DNA of 64,000 bases from Amycolatopsis xylanica (GTDB lineage: Bacteria; Actinomycetota; Actinomycetes; Mycobacteriales; Pseudonocardiaceae), in contig NZ_FNON01000017.1 in assembly GCF_900107045.1 (NCBI RefSeq), forward strand, positions 1 through 64,000, given 5' to 3'. The translations under genes were made by a program, and so were the position numbers. This document shows positions 39,585 to 49,669 of the stretch, in pieces (position 1 is the stretch's first letter; every line of letters starts with the position of its first letter). Under the pieces are notes generated by a model that ran no database searches, was not told where the DNA came from, and saw only the letters and a list, made by a program, of their open reading frames with translations.

Positions 39585-39588
<4 letters not shown>
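38863..39588 (-). CDS. Gamma-glutamyl-amine hydrolase (class I GATase, PuuD-like)
   Basis: A 241-residue class I glutamine amidotransferase-like hydrolase. ALLLPGGGDLAPYRYG, the nucleophile Cys in LAICRGMQVVNVVLGG, and the catalytic His in WFLGVQWHPEDTAQFDA match PuuD (gamma-glutamyl-GABA hydrolase). It would cleave a gamma-glutamyl amide formed by a ligase such as the one at 36213. Its stop overlaps the MarR stop (4 bases) and its start overlaps the aldehyde dehydrogenase stop, so it is in an operon with the gene at 39585. Confidence 0.85.
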
Positions 39589-41075
<1,487 letters not shown>

Positions 41076-41095
41076 CACTGCCCTCCGGAGCGTTT

Positions 41096-41109
41096 GTTTG
41101 GAGGCAAAC
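41096..41109. promoter_or_regulatory. TTTGG-type operator, site 2 (aldehyde dehydrogenase side)
   Basis: GTTTGGAGGCAAAC (arms GTTTG/CAAAC) lies 20 bases upstream of the minus-strand aldehyde dehydrogenase ATG at 41075. It is the second copy of the motif at 37444 and 41166. Confidence 0.65.
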
Positions 41110-41165
41110 GGTACTCCGGAACGGAGCATTTCGGTAATAGCTTGCGCCTATTCATCTGATAGATT

Positions 41166-41179
41166 ATTTGGAGCCAAAC
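41166..41179. promoter_or_regulatory. TTTGG-type operator, site 3 (HpaE side)
   Basis: ATTTGGAGCCAAAC followed by GATATGG, very like the site at 37444 (GTTTGGTCCCAAACGATATG). It lies 18 bases before the HpaE-like start. The shared GATATG extension suggests a longer operator or an overlapping -10 region. Confidence 0.65.
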
Positions 41180-41197
41180 GATATGGAGGCCAGTCCC

Positions 41198-42652
41198 GTG
41201 CCGAACCTGCCCGAGGTGGACACCCGCCATTGGATCGGTGGCGAGAGAGTCGGCTCCCCCGCCACCTTCGTCGACCGGAGCCCGCTCGACGGTGTGCCGC
41301 TGGCCGAGATTTCCCAGGGTGGCGCCGCCGAGATCGACGCGGCGGTTTCCGCCGCACAGCAAGCTTTTCCGGCCTGGGCGGCGACGTCGCGCAAGGAACG
41401 GGCCGAGCTGCTGCACGCGATCGCGGACGGCGTCGAGGCGCGCCTGGAGGAGCTGGCTCAGCTCGAAACCGCCGACAACGGCGCGCTGATCCGCTCACAC
41501 CGCCGCGGAGTCATACCCCGAGTGGCCCATAACTTTCGATTTTTCGCCGATTGGCTCCTTGACGAACTCGATCATCCCGACTTCGAAACCCGCGGCCATC
41601 GCAATCATGTCAGCTGGGACCCTGCCGGGGTGTGCGCGTTGATCACGCCGTGGAACGCGCCGCTGATGCTGGCGACGTGGAAGATCGCACCGGCGCTGGC
41701 GGCCGGGAACACCGTCGTGCTCAAGCCCGCGGAGTGGACACCGCTGACCGCGTCGCTGTTCGCCGACATCACCGCGGAGGCCGGGCTACCGCCCGGGGTT
41801 TTCAACGTGGTGCAGGGTTTGGGTCACGAGGCGGGCGCCGCGCTGGTGGCGCATCCGGGAGTGCGGCGGATCAGTTTCACCGGGTCGGTGCCGACCGCGC
41901 GCGGCATCGCCGCGGCCGCGGCGGCGAACCTGACGCCGCTCAGTCTCGAACTCGGCGGGAAGTCGCCGCTGATCGTGTTCGAGGACGCGGATCTCGACCT
42001 GGCGGCCGACTTGGCCGTCGAGCAGTACGACAACGCGGGGCAGGTCTGCCTGGCGGGCACCCGGCTGCTGGTCCATGCCAACGTTGTCGGCGAGTTTCAG
42101 AAGCGCTTGCTGGACAAGGCTTCCCGGCTCAAGCAAGGCGATCCTCGCGACCCCGAAACGGACATCGGGCCGCAGATCCACCCCGATCACTTCGCCCGTG
42201 TCGACGGGTTCGTGCGGCGCGCGGTGGACGGTGGCGCGCGGGTGCTGCTCGGCGGCGGCCCGAACACCGACCTCGGCGGGCTCTTCTACCGTCCCACACT
42301 GCTCACGGATGTCGCGCCGGACGCCGAGATCGTCACCGAGGAGGTGTTCGGCCCGGTGCTGACGCTGCAGACGTTCGGCTCCGAAACCGAGGCCGTCGCG
42401 CTCGCCAACGGCACGAAATTCGGGCTGGCCGCCGTGATTGTGACGTCCGATGAGGAGCGGGCGGCCCGGGTGAGTGGGAAACTGGTGGCGGGGACCGTCT
42501 GGGTGAACTGCTTCTTCGTCCGAGACCTGCGCGCACCGTTCGGCGGGTCCCGCCAGTCCGGCATCGGCCGGGAGGGCGGTACCTGGAGCTTCGACTTCTA
42601 CTGCGACTTGAAAAACACTGTTACCGCACCGGGAGGTCTCATACATGGGTGA
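41198..42652 (+). CDS. hpaE: 5-carboxymethyl-2-hydroxymuconate semialdehyde dehydrogenase
   Basis: A 484-residue aldehyde dehydrogenase. The catalytic Cys is in YDNAGQVCLAGTRLLVHA and the base Glu in LELGGKSPLIVFED. The C-terminal VWVNCFFVRDLRAPFGGSRQ followed by SGIGREGGTWSFDFYCDLKN is diagnostic of the HpaE/AmnC muconate semialdehyde group. It oxidises the ring-cleavage semialdehyde made by HpaD. GTG 41198 has GGAGG eight bases upstream; ATG 41183 is a possible alternative. It heads an hpaE-hpaD-hpaG-decarboxylase operon; its stop overlaps the hpaD start by 8 bases. Confidence 0.9.
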   Translation: MPNLPEVDTRHWIGGERVGSPATFVDRSPLDGVPLAEISQGGAAEIDAAVSAAQQAFPAWAATSRKERAELLHAIADGVEARLEELAQLETADNGALIRSHRRGVIPRVAHNFRFFADWLLDELDHPDFETRGHRNHVSWDPAGVCALITPWNAPLMLATWKIAPALAAGNTVVLKPAEWTPLTASLFADITAEAGLPPGVFNVVQGLGHEAGAALVAHPGVRRISFTGSVPTARGIAAAAAANLTPLSLELGGKSPLIVFEDADLDLAADLAVEQYDNAGQVCLAGTRLLVHANVVGEFQKRLLDKASRLKQGDPRDPETDIGPQIHPDHFARVDGFVRRAVDGGARVLLGGGPNTDLGGLFYRPTLLTDVAPDAEIVTEEVFGPVLTLQTFGSETEAVALANGTKFGLAAVIVTSDEERAARVSGKLVAGTVWVNCFFVRDLRAPFGGSRQSGIGREGGTWSFDFYCDLKNTVTAPGGLIHG

Positions 42653-43523
42653 AATCGTCGGTGCCGGGCTCCTTTCCCACGTTCCCACGATCGTGCTGCC
42701 GGAAGAGACCCGGCGAGACCTGAACAACGGCCAGGACACCACGCTCGTCCGCGGTCTCCGGCAGCTGCGCACGGAGGTTTTCGACCAACTGGACTACGAC
42801 ACGGTCGTCGTGCTCGACTCGCACTGGGCGACCACGGTCGAGTTCGTGGTGACCGCCCAGCCGCACCGCGCCGGGCTGTACACCTCGGAGGAGCTGCCGC
42901 GCGGGATGAAGCGGATCCCGTACGACTTCCCCGGCGACCCCGAGCTCGCCGAGGCCGTCGCCGCGCACGCCGAGAAGCGCGGCACCTGGATCACCGCGAT
43001 CGACGACCAGTACCTGCCGATCTACTACGCCACGGTCAACCTGTGGAAGTACCTCGGCGTCGAGGGCAAGCGCTGGGTGTCGATCGGCGTCTGCCAGACC
43101 GGCGACGAGGAGGATCACCTGCGGCTCGGGCGCGCGCTCGCGGACGGCATCGCGCGCGTCGACCGCAAGGTGCTGCTGATCGCGTCCGGCGCGCTGTCGC
43201 ATCGGTTCTGGCCGCTACGCGAGCTACGCGACCATGAGGCGAGCGACCCGGTCCACGTGCGGACGCCGGAAGCCCGCGATGCCGATTTGCGGCGCATCGA
43301 GTGGTTCGAGCAGGGTAGGCACGATGAGGTGCTACGGACGATGCCGGAGTTCCGGCGGTTCAAGCCGGAGGCCGGTTTCGGACACTACCTGATGATGGTC
43401 GGCGCGCTGGGCGAGGAACGCTGCACGGCGCCGGGCCGGATGTACGGCGAATACGAGAACTCGATCGGCACCGGACAGGTGCATCTGTGGTTCGATCGGC
43501 CGGAGGGTGGCTGGAATGCCTGA
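42645..43523 (+). CDS. hpaD: 3,4-dihydroxyphenylacetate 2,3-dioxygenase
   Basis: A 292-residue LigB-type extradiol dioxygenase. GAGLLSHVPTIVLPEETRRD (first metal His) and VVVLDSHWATTVEFVVTAQP (second His) match E. coli HpaD, and a third metal-binding Glu/His region lies near ALSHRFWPLRELRDHE. It cleaves homoprotocatechuate (3,4-dihydroxyphenylacetate) between C2 and C3. It overlaps hpaE at the start and hpaG at the end (8 bases each), an arrangement that implies translational coupling. Confidence 0.9.
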   Translation: MGEIVGAGLLSHVPTIVLPEETRRDLNNGQDTTLVRGLRQLRTEVFDQLDYDTVVVLDSHWATTVEFVVTAQPHRAGLYTSEELPRGMKRIPYDFPGDPELAEAVAAHAEKRGTWITAIDDQYLPIYYATVNLWKYLGVEGKRWVSIGVCQTGDEEDHLRLGRALADGIARVDRKVLLIASGALSHRFWPLRELRDHEASDPVHVRTPEARDADLRRIEWFEQGRHDEVLRTMPEFRRFKPEAGFGHYLMMVGALGEERCTAPGRMYGEYENSIGTGQVHLWFDRPEGGWNA

Positions 43524-44364
43524 GTACCGCAGGATCCTGCTCGACGGAGCGGTGTTCGAGTGCACTGTGGACGGTGGGGAGCTGGTGTGCGCCGAAGGGC
43601 GCCGGGTGAAGATCGCCGACGCCGCGCATCTGCCGCCGTGCGAGCCGGGCAAGGTGATCGCCGTGCACCTGAACCACCGCAGCCGGGTCGAGGAGTTCCA
43701 GACCTCGCTGGCCGCGGCGCCGACGTACTTCCAGAAGCCGACGTCGGCGTTGAACTCCCATGGCGGCGCGGTCGTCCGGCCGCGTGGGTGCAGGTACCTG
43801 AACTACGAGGGTGAAGTCGCGATCGTGATCGGGCGGACATGCCGTGGCATTTCCGTCTCGGAAGCGGGAGACTACATCGCCGGGTACACCATCGCGAACG
43901 ACTACGGCCTGCACGATTTCCGTGACACCGACGCCGGTTCGATGTTGCGTGTCAAGGGTTCCGACACGTTGTGCCCGCTCGGGCCCGGTCTGGTCACCGA
44001 CTGGGACTTCCGCGGCAAGCGGCTGCGGACGTACGTCAACGGGACGGTCGTGCAGGACGGTTCGACCGACGAGATGGCCTGGGATATGCACTACCTCGTC
44101 GCGGACATCGCGCGGACGATCACGCTCAACCCGGGCGACGTGCTGCTGTCCGGCACGCCTGCCAACTCGCGACCGGTTCAGCCAGGCGATGTGGTCGAGG
44201 TCGAGGTCGAGGGGCTCGGCACGCTCACCAACCACATCGTCGAAGGCCCGCTGGGCATCCGGGCCGACGTCGGCGCGCAGCTGTCCGCGTCGGAAGAAGT
44301 ACTGTCGACCGCGCTCGGCGGCGACTGGGAGTTCCGCGGTATCCGCGCGCCGAGGAGGTCTTAA
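43516..44364 (+). CDS. hpaG: Fumarylacetoacetate hydrolase-family isomerase/decarboxylase
   Basis: A 282-residue FAH-fold protein. KVIAVHLNHRSRVEEFQTSL, FQKPTSALNSHGGAVVRPRG, and YEGEVAIVIGRTCRGISVSE (metal-binding Glu) plus GYTIANDYGLHDFRDTDAGS are FAH hallmarks. In the homoprotocatechuate pathway the FAH proteins HpaG1/G2 decarboxylate and isomerise 5-oxopent-3-ene-tricarboxylate and the diene-dioate. E. coli has a two-domain fusion; here one domain is present, so one of the two activities or both may be on this chain. Overlaps hpaD by 8 bases; the next gene starts one base after the stop. Confidence 0.87.
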   Translation: MPEYRRILLDGAVFECTVDGGELVCAEGRRVKIADAAHLPPCEPGKVIAVHLNHRSRVEEFQTSLAAAPTYFQKPTSALNSHGGAVVRPRGCRYLNYEGEVAIVIGRTCRGISVSEAGDYIAGYTIANDYGLHDFRDTDAGSMLRVKGSDTLCPLGPGLVTDWDFRGKRLRTYVNGTVVQDGSTDEMAWDMHYLVADIARTITLNPGDVLLSGTPANSRPVQPGDVVEVEVEGLGTLTNHIVEGPLGIRADVGAQLSASEEVLSTALGGDWEFRGIRAPRRS

Positions 44365-45708
44365 GTGGATCTGCGTCACTGGGTCGAGCAAGCCGTATCG
44401 TCCATTCAGGACTGGTCGGGCTCTTTTGGCTCCTTCGAGGGACATCCGGCGCTCGCGGTGGACGACGCCGACTTCGGGAAGGCGTTCGGCGAGCTGGTCA
44501 CCCGGCTCGGCGACAACTACCCGTACGGCCACCCGCGCTACGCGGGCCAGATGCTGAAGCCGCCGCATCCGGCCGCGGTCGTCGGCTATCTGGCGGCGAT
44601 GCAGATCAACCCGAACAACCACGCGCTCGACGGCGGGCCCGCGACGTCCGCCATGGAGAAGGAGGTCGTCGCCGCGCTGGCCACGATGTTCGGCTTCGGC
44701 GAGCATCTCGGCCACCTGACGACGAGCGGCACGATCGCGAACCTGGAGGCGCTCTTCGTCGCGCGCGAGCTGCACCCGGGCAAGGGCGTCGCGTACAGCG
44801 CGGAGGCGCACTACACGCACCCGCGGATGCTGCGGGTGCTCGGCGTCGAAGGTTACGAGGTACCCGTCGACGGGCAGGGCCGGATGGACCTGGACGCGCT
44901 GGAATCCTTGCTGCGCACCGGAAAGGTCGGGACGGTCGTACTCACGACCGGCACCACCGGGCTCGGGGCGATCGACCCGATCGACGAGGCCTTGGCCCTG
45001 CGCTCGCGCTACGGCGTGCGCATCCACGTCGACGCGGCCTACGGCGGGTTCTTCACGCTGCTCGCGGGCGCGGAGCTGGCCGCCGCGCCCTGGCAGGCGA
45101 TCGCGTCGTGCGACTCGGTGGTGGTCGACCCGCACAAGCACGGCCTGCAGCCATACGGGTGCGGCGCGGTGCTGTTCGGCGACCCGGCCGTCGGCCGCTT
45201 CTACCTGCACGACTCGCCGTACACGTACTTCACGTCGGACGAGTTGCACCTGGGCGAGATCAGCCTGGAGTGCTCACGGGCGGGCGCCGCGGCCGCCGCG
45301 CTGTGGCTGACCTTCCGCCTGCTGCCGCCCACTCCAGACGGCCTCGGGCGCCCTCTGGCCGCCGGGATCCGGGCGGCCCGGGGCTGGGCGGACTTGATCG
45401 AGTCGTCGCCGGCGCTGACCCTGTACCAGCGGCCTTCGCTCGACATCGTGACCTATTTCCCTTCCGGCTCAAGCCTTTCCGACATCGACCCCGTCTCGGA
45501 TCGGATCATGCACGACGGCATGACCGGCGACGACCCCGTCTACCTGAGCACGCTGCGCGTGACGGCGGCCGCCATGACCGCCCGCCACCCCTCCATCACC
45601 CCCGACGCCGACACGACCCGCATCCTGCGCAGCGTCCTGATGAAACCCGAGCAAGAGGCCTACATCCCCCACCTACACGCCCGAGTCGAATCCCTCACCC
45701 GCCCCTGA
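44365..45708 (+). CDS. Group II PLP-dependent decarboxylase (aromatic amino acid type)
   Basis: A 447-residue fold-type I decarboxylase. HALDGGPATSAMEKEVVAAL, LTTSGTIANLEALFVARELH and the PLP Lys in VVVDPHKHGLQPYGCGAVLF match the group II (DDC/tyrosine/aspartate) decarboxylases. It would convert an aromatic amino acid such as tyrosine or DOPA to its amine, though the substrate cannot be read. The start GTG 44365 follows the hpaG stop directly. It is the last gene of the hpaE-D-G operon; the 92-bp element follows it. Confidence 0.8.
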   Translation: MDLRHWVEQAVSSIQDWSGSFGSFEGHPALAVDDADFGKAFGELVTRLGDNYPYGHPRYAGQMLKPPHPAAVVGYLAAMQINPNNHALDGGPATSAMEKEVVAALATMFGFGEHLGHLTTSGTIANLEALFVARELHPGKGVAYSAEAHYTHPRMLRVLGVEGYEVPVDGQGRMDLDALESLLRTGKVGTVVLTTGTTGLGAIDPIDEALALRSRYGVRIHVDAAYGGFFTLLAGAELAAAPWQAIASCDSVVVDPHKHGLQPYGCGAVLFGDPAVGRFYLHDSPYTYFTSDELHLGEISLECSRAGAAAAALWLTFRLLPPTPDGLGRPLAAGIRAARGWADLIESSPALTLYQRPSLDIVTYFPSGSSLSDIDPVSDRIMHDGMTGDDPVYLSTLRVTAAAMTARHPSITPDADTTRILRSVLMKPEQEAYIPHLHARVESLTRP

Positions 45709-45798
45709 AAAAAATCCCAATGTGGCATTGGTCAGATTTCAGGCCGCCAATGTGGCTTTCGTCAGACCAAAGCTGACGAAAGCCACATTGGGATTTTT
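45708..45798. repeat. 92-bp palindromic element, copy B
   Basis: Nearly identical to 36115-36206. Left arm 1, AAAAAATCCCAATGTGGCAT (from 45709), and left arm 2, CCAATGTGGCTTTCGTCA (45747-45764), compete for the right arm TGACGAAAGCCACATTGG (45774-45791); arm 2 is a perfect 18-bp match. The loop GACCAAAGC is the same in both copies. It lies between the convergent decarboxylase and thioesterase genes. Confidence 0.75.
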
Positions 45799-45807
45799 TT
45801 TCACAGG

Positions 45808-46218
45808 TCAGGGGGTGAGGAGGGCTTGCAGGGATTCGCGGAGTTTGCCGGTGACCTCGACCGGGCGGCGGGAGGCGCGGTCGACGAAGACGTGGACGAA
45901 ATGGCCCTCGGCGATGACCTCCGCACGGTCGGCGCGGTACATGCCGATCTCGTAGCGGACGCTGGAGCGGCCGAGGTGGCCGACGCGCAGTCCGATGTGG
46001 AGGCTGTCCGGGAAGGACACCGAGCCCTTGTAGTTGCAGTGCGACTCGACGCAGAGGCCGATGACCTCGCCTGCCTCGATGTCCAGGCCGCCCTGCTCGA
46101 TCAGCCAGGTGTTGATCACGGTGTCCATCATCGAGTAGTGCACGACGTTGTTGACGTGCCCGTAGACGTCGTTGTCCTTCCAGCGCAACGGAACCGTCTG
46201 CCAGTACGCGTAGCTCAC
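45808..46218 (-). CDS. 4HBT-type acyl-CoA thioesterase
   Basis: A 136-residue hotdog-fold protein. RWKDNDVYGHVNNVVHYSMM carries the catalytic Asp of 4-hydroxybenzoyl-CoA thioesterase-type enzymes; the rest is of normal length. It hydrolyses an acyl- or aryl-CoA ester. The start overlaps the stop of the upstream dehydrogenase gene by 4 bases, so they are one operon. Confidence 0.87.
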   Translation of the reverse strand: MSYAYWQTVPLRWKDNDVYGHVNNVVHYSMMDTVINTWLIEQGGLDIEAGEVIGLCVESHCNYKGSVSFPDSLHIGLRVGHLGRSSVRYEIGMYRADRAEVIAEGHFVHVFVDRASRRPVEVTGKLRESLQALLTP

Positions 46219-47498
46219 CAGAGCACCACCGAGTCGCGCAGGATGGCGGCCAGGTCGTCGCGGCCCGGCGAACGGGGCGCGGTGGCCAGCAGGCGCTGCT
46301 GTTTCAAGGTGCCTTCGACCAGCTCGTCCACATCGGACTCCGCGTAGCCGACGCCGCCGATGCCGTTAGGGATGCCGATCTCGCGCATCAGGTTGATCAG
46401 CACCGCGGGCAGGTACTCGGACCGGTCGCCAGGCCACTCCAGGTCGGGCGCCAGCAGCCTGGCGACGCGGATGTGGCGCTCCGGCGCGGCGTCGTAGGTG
46501 AAGCGGAAGGCGGCGGGCGCGGTCAGCGAGACGGCCATGCCGTGCGGGACCATGGCCTCGTCGGCCGGGTAGCCGGATGGCCGGAAATCCTTTACCTGAC
46601 CGGCGATCGGGTACGCGTTGGCGTGCGGGATGTGGACGCCCGCGTTGCCGAAGCCGAGACCGGCGAAGGTCGCGGCGAGCGCCATGTCCTGGCGGGCCTT
46701 CAGGTCGGAGCCGTCGCGGACGGCCGCGGGCAGCGCCCAGGACAGCAGCCGCAGCGCCTGCTCGGCGAACATGTCGGCCAGCGGGTTCGAGCCGCAGTAA
46801 GGCACTCGCTCTTCTGGCCGCTTACGGTCGAACTCGGTGTACGGCTTGGCCGTGTAGCTCTCCGCCGCGTGGCACAGGATGTCCATGCCGGCCGCCGCGG
46901 TGACCTCCGGCGGCTGGCTGACGGTCAGGCGCGGGTCGACGACGGCCAGCGTCGGGCGCAGCCGCAGGTGACTGATCCCGCTCTTGACGCGCAACGCGAG
47001 CACGTCCAGCACGCAGACCGTGGTGCTCTCCGCGCCGGTTCCGGTCGTGGTCGGCACGGCGACCAGCGGCTTCAGCGGCGCGGACGGCGCGCGCCCGCCG
47101 CCGACCGGCTTGTTGACGTAGTCGAGCAGCTCGCCGTCGTTGCTGGTCAACAGGTTCGCGGCCTTGGCGGTGTCGATGCTCGACCCGCCGCCGACCGCCA
47201 CGAAGGCGTCCCACGGGCCGGTACCCCGCGCGAAGTCGACCGCCTTCTGCATGCTGATGTCGGTCGGTTCGACGTGAACCTGGTCGAATACCTCGACTTC
47301 CAGGCCATAGCCCGCGATCCCGTCGGCGATCCGCCGAGGCCAGCCGGTGGCCGCGACGCCGGGATCGGTGATGACGAGCACCCGTTTCGCACCGTACTGC
47401 GTCAGGTCGTAACCGATCTCGTCGCTCGACCCGGCGCCGTACTTCAACGCCGGTGCGCCGTACGTGAAAACGGTTTCGCGTTCATTCGCTGAGGTCAC
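46215..47498 (-). CDS. Iron-containing alcohol dehydrogenase, hydroxyacid-oxoacid transhydrogenase type
   Basis: A 427-residue group III dehydrogenase. VGGGSSIDTAKAANLLTSND (nucleotide site), VPTTTGTGAESTTVCVLDVL, and the metal-binding DILCHAAESYTAK and HIPHANAYPIAGQV with MVPHGMAVSLTAPA (His ligands) match ADHFE1-like transhydrogenases. They pass hydride between a hydroxyacid (for example 4-hydroxybutyrate) and 2-oxoglutarate without free NAD. Coupled to the thioesterase gene. Divergent from the ThDP enzyme gene with a palindromic operator in between. Confidence 0.87.
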   Translation of the reverse strand: MTSANERETVFTYGAPALKYGAGSSDEIGYDLTQYGAKRVLVITDPGVAATGWPRRIADGIAGYGLEVEVFDQVHVEPTDISMQKAVDFARGTGPWDAFVAVGGGSSIDTAKAANLLTSNDGELLDYVNKPVGGGRAPSAPLKPLVAVPTTTGTGAESTTVCVLDVLALRVKSGISHLRLRPTLAVVDPRLTVSQPPEVTAAAGMDILCHAAESYTAKPYTEFDRKRPEERVPYCGSNPLADMFAEQALRLLSWALPAAVRDGSDLKARQDMALAATFAGLGFGNAGVHIPHANAYPIAGQVKDFRPSGYPADEAMVPHGMAVSLTAPAAFRFTYDAAPERHIRVARLLAPDLEWPGDRSEYLPAVLINLMREIGIPNGIGGVGYAESDVDELVEGTLKQQRLLATAPRSPGRDDLAAILRDSVVLW

Positions 47499-47546
47499 GG
47501 CTTCGGGCTCCCCTCCGGTGGTTACGCGACTTTCGTCGCTTCAGGC

Positions 47547-47566
47547 GTGATGTAGCAGAACATCAC
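47547..47566. promoter_or_regulatory. Palindromic operator beside a TTGACT promoter
   Basis: GTGATGT-AGCAGA-ACATCAC has perfect 7-bp arms. Next to it, TTGACT (47567-47572) and TAGCTT (47592-47597) form a -35/-10 pair with a 19-base spacer for the ThDP gene. The operator abuts the -35. Confidence 0.55.
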
Positions 47567-47675
47567 TTGACTGGAGTAATCGTTTCCCGCTTAGCTTTGA
47601 CTTATTAGATATCAACTCGGACCGTCCGTCGCCCAGACGGCTGTACGCATCCTCACCGAGGCGGGTATCCGTCGC

Positions 47676-49265
47676 GTGTACGCGGTCATGGGCGAATCCT
47701 TCCTCGAACTGCTCGACAACCTGCAAGCCGAGCGCACGATCAATGTCGTTTCCGCACGCCACGACACCGGCGCCGCCTTCATGGCCGAGGCCGACGGCAA
47801 GCTGACCGACCAGCCCGCGCTCCTGCTCGCCAGCCGCGGTCCGAGCGCGGCGAATCTCGCGATCGGGGTACAAACGGCCTTTCAAGACGAAACGCCCATG
47901 ATCGTCCTCCTCGAGACGCCTGCCACCACCCCGCAGTCCACCGTGGGCCTGCCCACCGCCGATCTCACCGCGATGTTCGAGCCGATCGCCAAGTGGTCCG
48001 GCCGTACCGACGATCCCAGCGAAGTGCCGGGCCTGCTCGTCGAAGCGATCAACAACGCGCGCATGGGCAGGCCGGGCCCCGCTGTGCTCGCCGTGCCGAG
48101 TGACGCGTGGGGGGTGCCGTTCGACTCAGCCAAGCCGGTCGCCGCCATCAAGCAGCGCCAGACCGGCGCGCTCGGCCGTTCGGCCGAAGCGGTCGCCCAG
48201 CTCGTCGACGACGCGCGCTACCCGGTGGTGATCGTCGGCGGCCGCGCGCGGTCCGCCCGCGAGGAGCTGATGGCCGCGGCCGACGAGCTCGGCTTCTCCG
48301 TCTACAACGCCTTCCGCCGCCAGGACGCCTTCCCGGAGAACCACGCGCGCTACGCGGGCCACCTCGGCCTCGGCATCCCGGCCAGGCAGCTCGACGCGCT
48401 CGAGCGAGCCGACCTCGTGCTCGCGCTCGGCGCCTCGCTCGACGAGGTCACCACCCAGGGCTACCGCTACCCCACGCCGTCCCAGACGCTGGTCATGGTC
48501 GGCACCGGGATGGCCGAGACGCGCCGCCGCGGTCTCACCTTCCGCATCGACAGCGAGGTCGAGCCGTTCCTCAAGGAGCTGCGCGTCGTCGCGAAGCCGC
48601 GTGCCCGCCGCGCGTCGGCGGCCAACGCGGCCGTGCACACCTTCATGACCCCGCCGGACACCAGCCAGAACGCGCGCGTGCACCCGGTCGACGTGATCCG
48701 CGTGCTGCGCAAGCTCGCGCCCGAAGACACCATCGTGACCAGCGACGCCGGCAACTTCGCCCAGTTCATGCACCGGTACTGGATGTTCACCGCGCCACGC
48801 AGCCAGCTCGGCCCGAGCAACGCGGCCATGGGCTACGCGGTGCCAGCCGCGGTCGCGGCGAAACTGGCCGAGCCCAGGCGCACGGTGGTCGCGATGGTCG
48901 GCGACGGCGGCACCCTGATGACCGGCCAGGAGATCGACACCGCGGTCCGCTACCGCGCGCCGATCATCGTGGTGGTGTTCCAAAACGGCTTGCACGGCAC
49001 GTACGCCATGCACCAGGCTCGAGCACACGGGCGGCTGTCCGGCGTGTCGATCGGACTGGTCGATTTCGCTTCGTGGGCCCGCGGTCTCGGCGCGGCTGGC
49101 TATACTGTGGACGACAGGGACGAGCTCGGGCCCATCATCGCGAGTGCGCTGGTGCGGCAACGGCCGTGCGTCATCGACATCCGCACCGACCCCGACGTGG
49201 TCACCCCGGATGTCCGGCTCAGTGGCCTGCTCGGCGCGAGCAGGCCGGCACCGCAAACGGAGTAG
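47676..49265 (+). CDS. ThDP-dependent enzyme (benzoylformate decarboxylase/acetolactate synthase-like)
   Basis: At least 529 residues. The fold is PYR (ESFLELLDNLQAERTINVVS, DTGAAFMAEADGKLTDQPAL), middle, and PP domains, with the ThDP motif VGDGGTLMTGQEIDTAVRYR ... VFQNGLHGTYAMHQARAHG (the GDG...N motif). It is related to benzaldehyde lyases, benzoylformate decarboxylases and acetolactate synthase large subunits; the substrate is unknown. Homology runs 24 codons upstream of GTG 47676 (VAQTAVRILTEAGIRRVYAV is a normal first helix), but no ATG, GTG or TTG lies between the stop at 47598 and 47676. See the findings. Confidence 0.85.
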   Translation: MYAVMGESFLELLDNLQAERTINVVSARHDTGAAFMAEADGKLTDQPALLLASRGPSAANLAIGVQTAFQDETPMIVLLETPATTPQSTVGLPTADLTAMFEPIAKWSGRTDDPSEVPGLLVEAINNARMGRPGPAVLAVPSDAWGVPFDSAKPVAAIKQRQTGALGRSAEAVAQLVDDARYPVVIVGGRARSAREELMAAADELGFSVYNAFRRQDAFPENHARYAGHLGLGIPARQLDALERADLVLALGASLDEVTTQGYRYPTPSQTLVMVGTGMAETRRRGLTFRIDSEVEPFLKELRVVAKPRARRASAANAAVHTFMTPPDTSQNARVHPVDVIRVLRKLAPEDTIVTSDAGNFAQFMHRYWMFTAPRSQLGPSNAAMGYAVPAAVAAKLAEPRRTVVAMVGDGGTLMTGQEIDTAVRYRAPIIVVVFQNGLHGTYAMHQARAHGRLSGVSIGLVDFASWARGLGAAGYTVDDRDELGPIIASALVRQRPCVIDIRTDPDVVTPDVRLSGLLGASRPAPQTE

Positions 49266-49455
49266 TAAACGCTGCAGTTATTCGGGCGCTGCTCGGTATT
49301 CGCACGGATACCGACGAGTATCGAAGACGAAATCGACACGCTACGGCCACGAACGACCATTTTCGTCGGTGGAACGTGGCACAATCGTGGACAACCCGAC
49401 CGGAGCTGATCGGGTGGCCTCGGGGGCAAGATCATCACGAACTTTAGGGGCTCAT

Positions 49456-49626
49456 ATGGCCGAAGACACATCTCGGTATGACAAGGCCCACTCCGCTTCC
49501 GGAGTGGCTCCGGTGCAGTTCAGCGCCAGCGCTGAGACGCACGACATCGCCGTCAAGGCCACGAACCGCGACGCGGTTTCGCGCTCGCCGTTCGCCACGG
49601 ACGGCGCCACGCACACCCGCGACTGA
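49456..49626 (+). CDS. Small hydrophilic hypothetical protein
   Basis: A 56-residue acidic/Ala-Ser-Thr-rich protein (MAEDTSRYDKAHSASGVAPV ... DAVSRSPFATDGATHTRD). No membrane segment and no family recognised. ATG 49456 has TTAGGGG eight bases upstream and no overlap with neighbours, so I count it as a likely gene. It lies between the ThDP gene and the cold-shock leader. Confidence 0.5.
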   Translation: MAEDTSRYDKAHSASGVAPVQFSASAETHDIAVKATNRDAVSRSPFATDGATHTRD

Positions 49627-49669
49627 CCCACACCGCTCGGGTGACTCGGGTTGTCTCGACCAGGCGACC

